A program made the position numbers and the translations under genes. The notes beneath the pieces were generated by a model that saw only the letters and a program-made list of their open reading frames with translations, was not told where the DNA came from and made no database searches. DNA of 64,000 nt from CADCWN01 sp046328475 (lineage in GTDB: Bacteria > Chloroflexota > Chloroflexia > Thermomicrobiales > CADCWN01), in assembly GCA_046328475.1 (NCBI GenBank), contig JAXLWN010000026.1, forward strand, positions 1 to 64,000, written 5' to 3'. Shown piece by piece: positions 61,631-64,000 of this stretch (its first letter is position 1; the number at the start of each line of letters is the position of its first letter).

Positions 61631-63169
61631 ATGACCATGTTGCGCCTGAGAGGGCGACAGAACCGCCGCCTGCGCAGTTTCCTGGGGCAGTCGGCCACCG
61701 AGTTCGCGCTGCTCTCCCTCCTCTTCTTCACGATGACTGCCGGTGTGGTCGACCTGGGTCGTGGCGTCTACGCCCGCAACGCGCTCACGAATGCGGTGCG
61801 CGAGGGTGCGCGCTACGGCTCGACGAACCCCCGCGACTACGACGGCATGATCGCCAGGGCCGCCAACACCTCGCCGGGGCTGGACCTCGCGTCCACCCCC
61901 TCCGGCTTCGTGACCAACGGCGGCTCGGTGAAGTGCTCCGATCGCCCGGTTGCCTACCTGCCCAGCACCGCAGGGATGCCGCTCGCGCCCGGCGCGATCG
62001 CGATGCTGGTGGCCGGGCCGCTCTTCGCGCAGCAGCAGCTGGCCGCCGCGCCTTCCTGCATGTCGAGCTACTACTTCGTCATCAATGGCAGCACCCAGGT
62101 GGCGACGCTCGAAGGCAATGTGCATGCCGGCGACTATGTTCAGGCGGTCTTCTCGATCAGCGCCGGGTGCGCGAACGTGTCCGTCTCGCTGATCGCCTAC
62201 CGCACCACCGCGCCGGATGGCGACGGGAACCGGACGACCATCCTGCCCGCCTACAACAGTGACTCGGGCACGTTCGGCCCCGGCACGCACACCCTGGCGG
62301 TCTCCGTGCCGAACGACTACTTCATGCTCAACTTCGACCTGTCCGGCGTTGGCTCGGTGCCGCCGACCAAGACGCCGACGCTGACCCCGACCAAGACGGC
62401 CACGGCGACCAACACCGCGACCCCGCTCCCGACCGCAACCGCGACGGTGACGAACACGCCGACCAACACCGCCACGGCCACGGCGACGAAGACGGCGACG
62501 CCGGTTCTGCCCACGGCGACGGCCACGGCGACCAAGACCGCGACGCCGATCCTGCCCACGGCCACCATCACGAACACGCCCACGGTGACGAACACGCCCA
62601 CGGTGACGAACACCCCACGCCCGACGGCGACGGCCACGGTGACCAATACGCCCGGCCCGCCGACGGCGACGCCGACCGCGACGAACACGCCGACGAAGAC
62701 GGCGACGCCGACGGTGACCAATACGCCGACGAACACGGCCACGCCAACCAACACGGCCACGCCGACCAAGACCGCCACGCCTGCGCCGCCGACGGCGACG
62801 CCGACCGTGACGAACACGCCGCTGCCGACGGCGACGCCGACGAATACGGCGACGCCGACGAATACCCCGACGCGGACGCCGATCCCGACGCCAACCGTGA
62901 CGAAGACGCCGACCCCGAACGGTCAGTTGCCCGATCCGACGAATGGCGTGAGCACGCCCGATACGATCGGCACCACGACGGGCTCATCCCAGGCGGTTGG
63001 GAATGTTGCGCAGGTGGCTGGTAGTCTCGATTGCTCGTTCCCGTCGACCGGCAAGCTTCTGACCTTCTGCGCGGCGCATGACTTCAACCTGGCTCTGCCG
63101 CGGCTGATCGGCTACGGGCAGATCAAGATGAAGGAGTGCGCGACGGTCGATATCCAGAACGTGCCGTAA
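61631..63169 (+). CDS. TadE-like secreted protein with a long Thr-Pro repeat stalk
   Basis: The 512-aa protein starts with a basic tail and one hydrophobic helix containing QSATEFALLSLLFFTMTAGV then VDLGRGVYARNALTNAVREG, the TadE pseudopilin pattern. After an external ~210-residue part, about 200 residues of TPTxT/TNTPT repeats follow, then a ~60-residue C-terminal domain with three Cys (LDCSFPSTGKL, FCAAHDF, MKECATVD). The repeat is a flexible, possibly glycosylated stalk. It is controlled by a c-di-GMP riboswitch. AAAGGAGGCGAG precedes ATG 61631. The Thr-codon repeats make the DNA near-tandem. Confidence 0.75.
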   Translation: MTMLRLRGRQNRRLRSFLGQSATEFALLSLLFFTMTAGVVDLGRGVYARNALTNAVREGARYGSTNPRDYDGMIARAANTSPGLDLASTPSGFVTNGGSVKCSDRPVAYLPSTAGMPLAPGAIAMLVAGPLFAQQQLAAAPSCMSSYYFVINGSTQVATLEGNVHAGDYVQAVFSISAGCANVSVSLIAYRTTAPDGDGNRTTILPAYNSDSGTFGPGTHTLAVSVPNDYFMLNFDLSGVGSVPPTKTPTLTPTKTATATNTATPLPTATATVTNTPTNTATATATKTATPVLPTATATATKTATPILPTATITNTPTVTNTPTVTNTPRPTATATVTNTPGPPTATPTATNTPTKTATPTVTNTPTNTATPTNTATPTKTATPAPPTATPTVTNTPLPTATPTNTATPTNTPTRTPIPTPTVTKTPTPNGQLPDPTNGVSTPDTIGTTTGSSQAVGNVAQVAGSLDCSFPSTGKLLTFCAAHDFNLALPRLIGYGQIKMKECATVDIQNVP

Positions 63170-63196
63170 GGGCATCCCGACTCGCCGAATGACTCA

Positions 63197-63230
63197 GGTG
63201 CGCCGCCCCGGAGGGGCGGCGCACCGTTTG
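63197..63230 (+). terminator. Perfect 13-bp terminator hairpin after the TadE-like gene
   Basis: GGTGCGCCGCCCC and its exact complement with a three-base loop, then GTTTGTG. It is 28 bases past the stop at 63169. Confidence 0.7.
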
Positions 63231-63294
63231 TGCCCGAGATGGCCAGATTTCCCCTCCCGGGCGGGTTGGCGTACAATGGTGCCCTTGTCTGGGC

Positions 63295-64000
63295 ATGGAC
63301 CTGTCGCGAGAGGCATCTGTGGCGTCGTTACTCTCGGGCCGCGTGTCGCCGTTTGCGGCGCTCGGCCACCGCAACTTCCGCCTGCTCTACCTCGGCCTCC
63401 TCGTCTCCACCCTCGGTAGCCAGATTACGCGCGCGGCGAGCGCCTGGCTGATCTACCAACTGACCGGCTCCGCTGCGGCGCTCGGCCTGGCGGGCCTCTT
63501 CGCGGCGTTGCCGCTCATCCCGATGTCGCTCTTCGGCGGGGCGCTGGCCGATGCGGTCGAGCGGCGGAAGCTGCTGCTGGTGACGCAGTCGCTGGCGCTG
63601 CTGACGGTCGGCAGCCTGACGGTGCTGTCGGCGACGGGGCAGATCGCGGTCTGGCACCTCTACCTCGCCAACATCATGATCACGACCGTGGGGATGCTGG
63701 ATCGCCCGGCGCGGCAGGCGCTGATCCCGAGCCTGGTGCCGAAGGAGCAGCTCTTCAATGCCTATACGCTGATGACGACGCTGATGCAGGCGTCGAGTCT
63801 GATCGGGCCGATGATCGCGGGGATCGCGCTGGCGACGGGGGGCGCGGCCTGGGCTTTTGGGGTCGATACGCTCTCGTTCCTGGCGGTCATTGTGGCGCTC
63901 CTGCTCATGAATCTGCCGCCGATCGTCGTGGCCGGGCGGGCGCTGGGGCTGGGGAGCGTGGGGGAGGGGCTGCGCTTCGTCTGGTCGCAGCAGATCATCG
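63295..64000 (+). CDS. MFS transporter, EntS-like group (3' end outside window)
   Basis: Open to the window end (235 codons seen). It begins MDLSREASVASLLSGRVSPF and has the EntS/MFS_3 N-terminal blocks ALGHRNFRLLYLGLLVSTLG, LFGGALADAVERRKLLLVTQ (motif A) and TVGMLDRPARQALIPSLVPK (the family's loop motif). ATG 63295 or in-frame GTG 63319 (after GAGAGG) may be used. A TACAAT at 63272-63277 could be its -10. Confidence 0.85.
   Translation, partial: MDLSREASVASLLSGRVSPFAALGHRNFRLLYLGLLVSTLGSQITRAASAWLIYQLTGSAAALGLAGLFAALPLIPMSLFGGALADAVERRKLLLVTQSLALLTVGSLTVLSATGQIAVWHLYLANIMITTVGMLDRPARQALIPSLVPKEQLFNAYTLMTTLMQASSLIGPMIAGIALATGGAAWAFGVDTLSFLAVIVALLLMNLPPIVVAGRALGLGSVGEGLRFVWSQQII

Overview
The window is very GC-rich and gene-dense, on both strands. 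Gene content suggests a member of the Chloroflexota: a secreted protein with repeated 'VQYFERAR' modules plus DUF4232, a DUF3830 protein, Uma2, a seven-GAF GGDEF/HD-GYP protein, polyprenol-type sugar transferases, and spacers full of short repeats. This is an inference from family knowledge; no 16S gene or database search was available. I see no phage, plasmid, insertion sequence, rRNA, tRNA or CRISPR array.

Layout. 1-7.4 kb: 5' end of an unknown acidic protein, a frameshifted Ser/Thr kinase with a beta-propeller tail, a small unknown protein, a TatA-like microprotein next to a DUF3830 protein, a diguanylate cyclase with two odd GGDEF domains, and a secreted multi-module protein. 7.6-11 kb: rpsO-pnp with promoter, two terminators and a leader hairpin. 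11-18.6 kb: GalT/HIT-fold nucleotidyltransferase, recJ, a zinc-motif/SH3 membrane protein, a PIG-V-type mannosyltransferase, a response regulator and small proteins. 18.9-23.8 kb: a giant sensor (seven GAF, GGDEF, HD-GYP). 24-31 kb: thioesterase with a 17-base C tract, MFS transporter, ABC exporter with a frameshifted permease, Uma2 protein, M20 peptidase, split EamA transporter. 31-35 kb: pyruvate dehydrogenase E1alpha-E1beta-E2 operon. 35-42.5 kb: YgjP-like metallopeptidase, VanW protein, Na+/H+ antiporter with an attenuator-like leader, DUF998 protein, housekeeping sigma factor rpoD. 42.8-56.4 kb: envelope sugar region with two badly decayed polytopic transferase loci, an intact GT2/epimerase pair, a deaminase, an AbiE-type toxin-antitoxin pair with a promoter-embedded palindrome, and two flippase-like paralogues. 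56.5-64 kb: uppP, lepB, an MFS gene overlapping hemL, a c-di-GMP-I riboswitch ahead of a TadE-like secreted protein, and a truncated MFS gene.

How the parts connect. Cyclic-di-GMP runs through the window: a GGDEF protein (4.4 kb), the tail of a lost paralogue (7.3 kb), a bifunctional-looking GGDEF/HD-GYP sensor (18.9 kb), and a GEMM-I riboswitch over a surface pilus-type gene (61.3 kb). A second theme is lipid-linked sugar and envelope work: PIG-V, GT2, epimerase, two AglD/LPG-synthase-like membrane proteins, uppP, signal peptidase I, VanW and the decayed GT-C genes.

The most unusual feature is in the spacers. About twenty gaps are filled with tandem repeats of a 7-8 bp unit. The unit differs from gap to gap, but the layout recurs: often an array, a short unique core, then the inverted array. 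Some arrays begin inside the preceding gene and supply its stop codon, and one lies in frame inside a decayed gene. Other spacer families (two double-hairpin elements and a 29-bp palindromic element) occur in three copies each.
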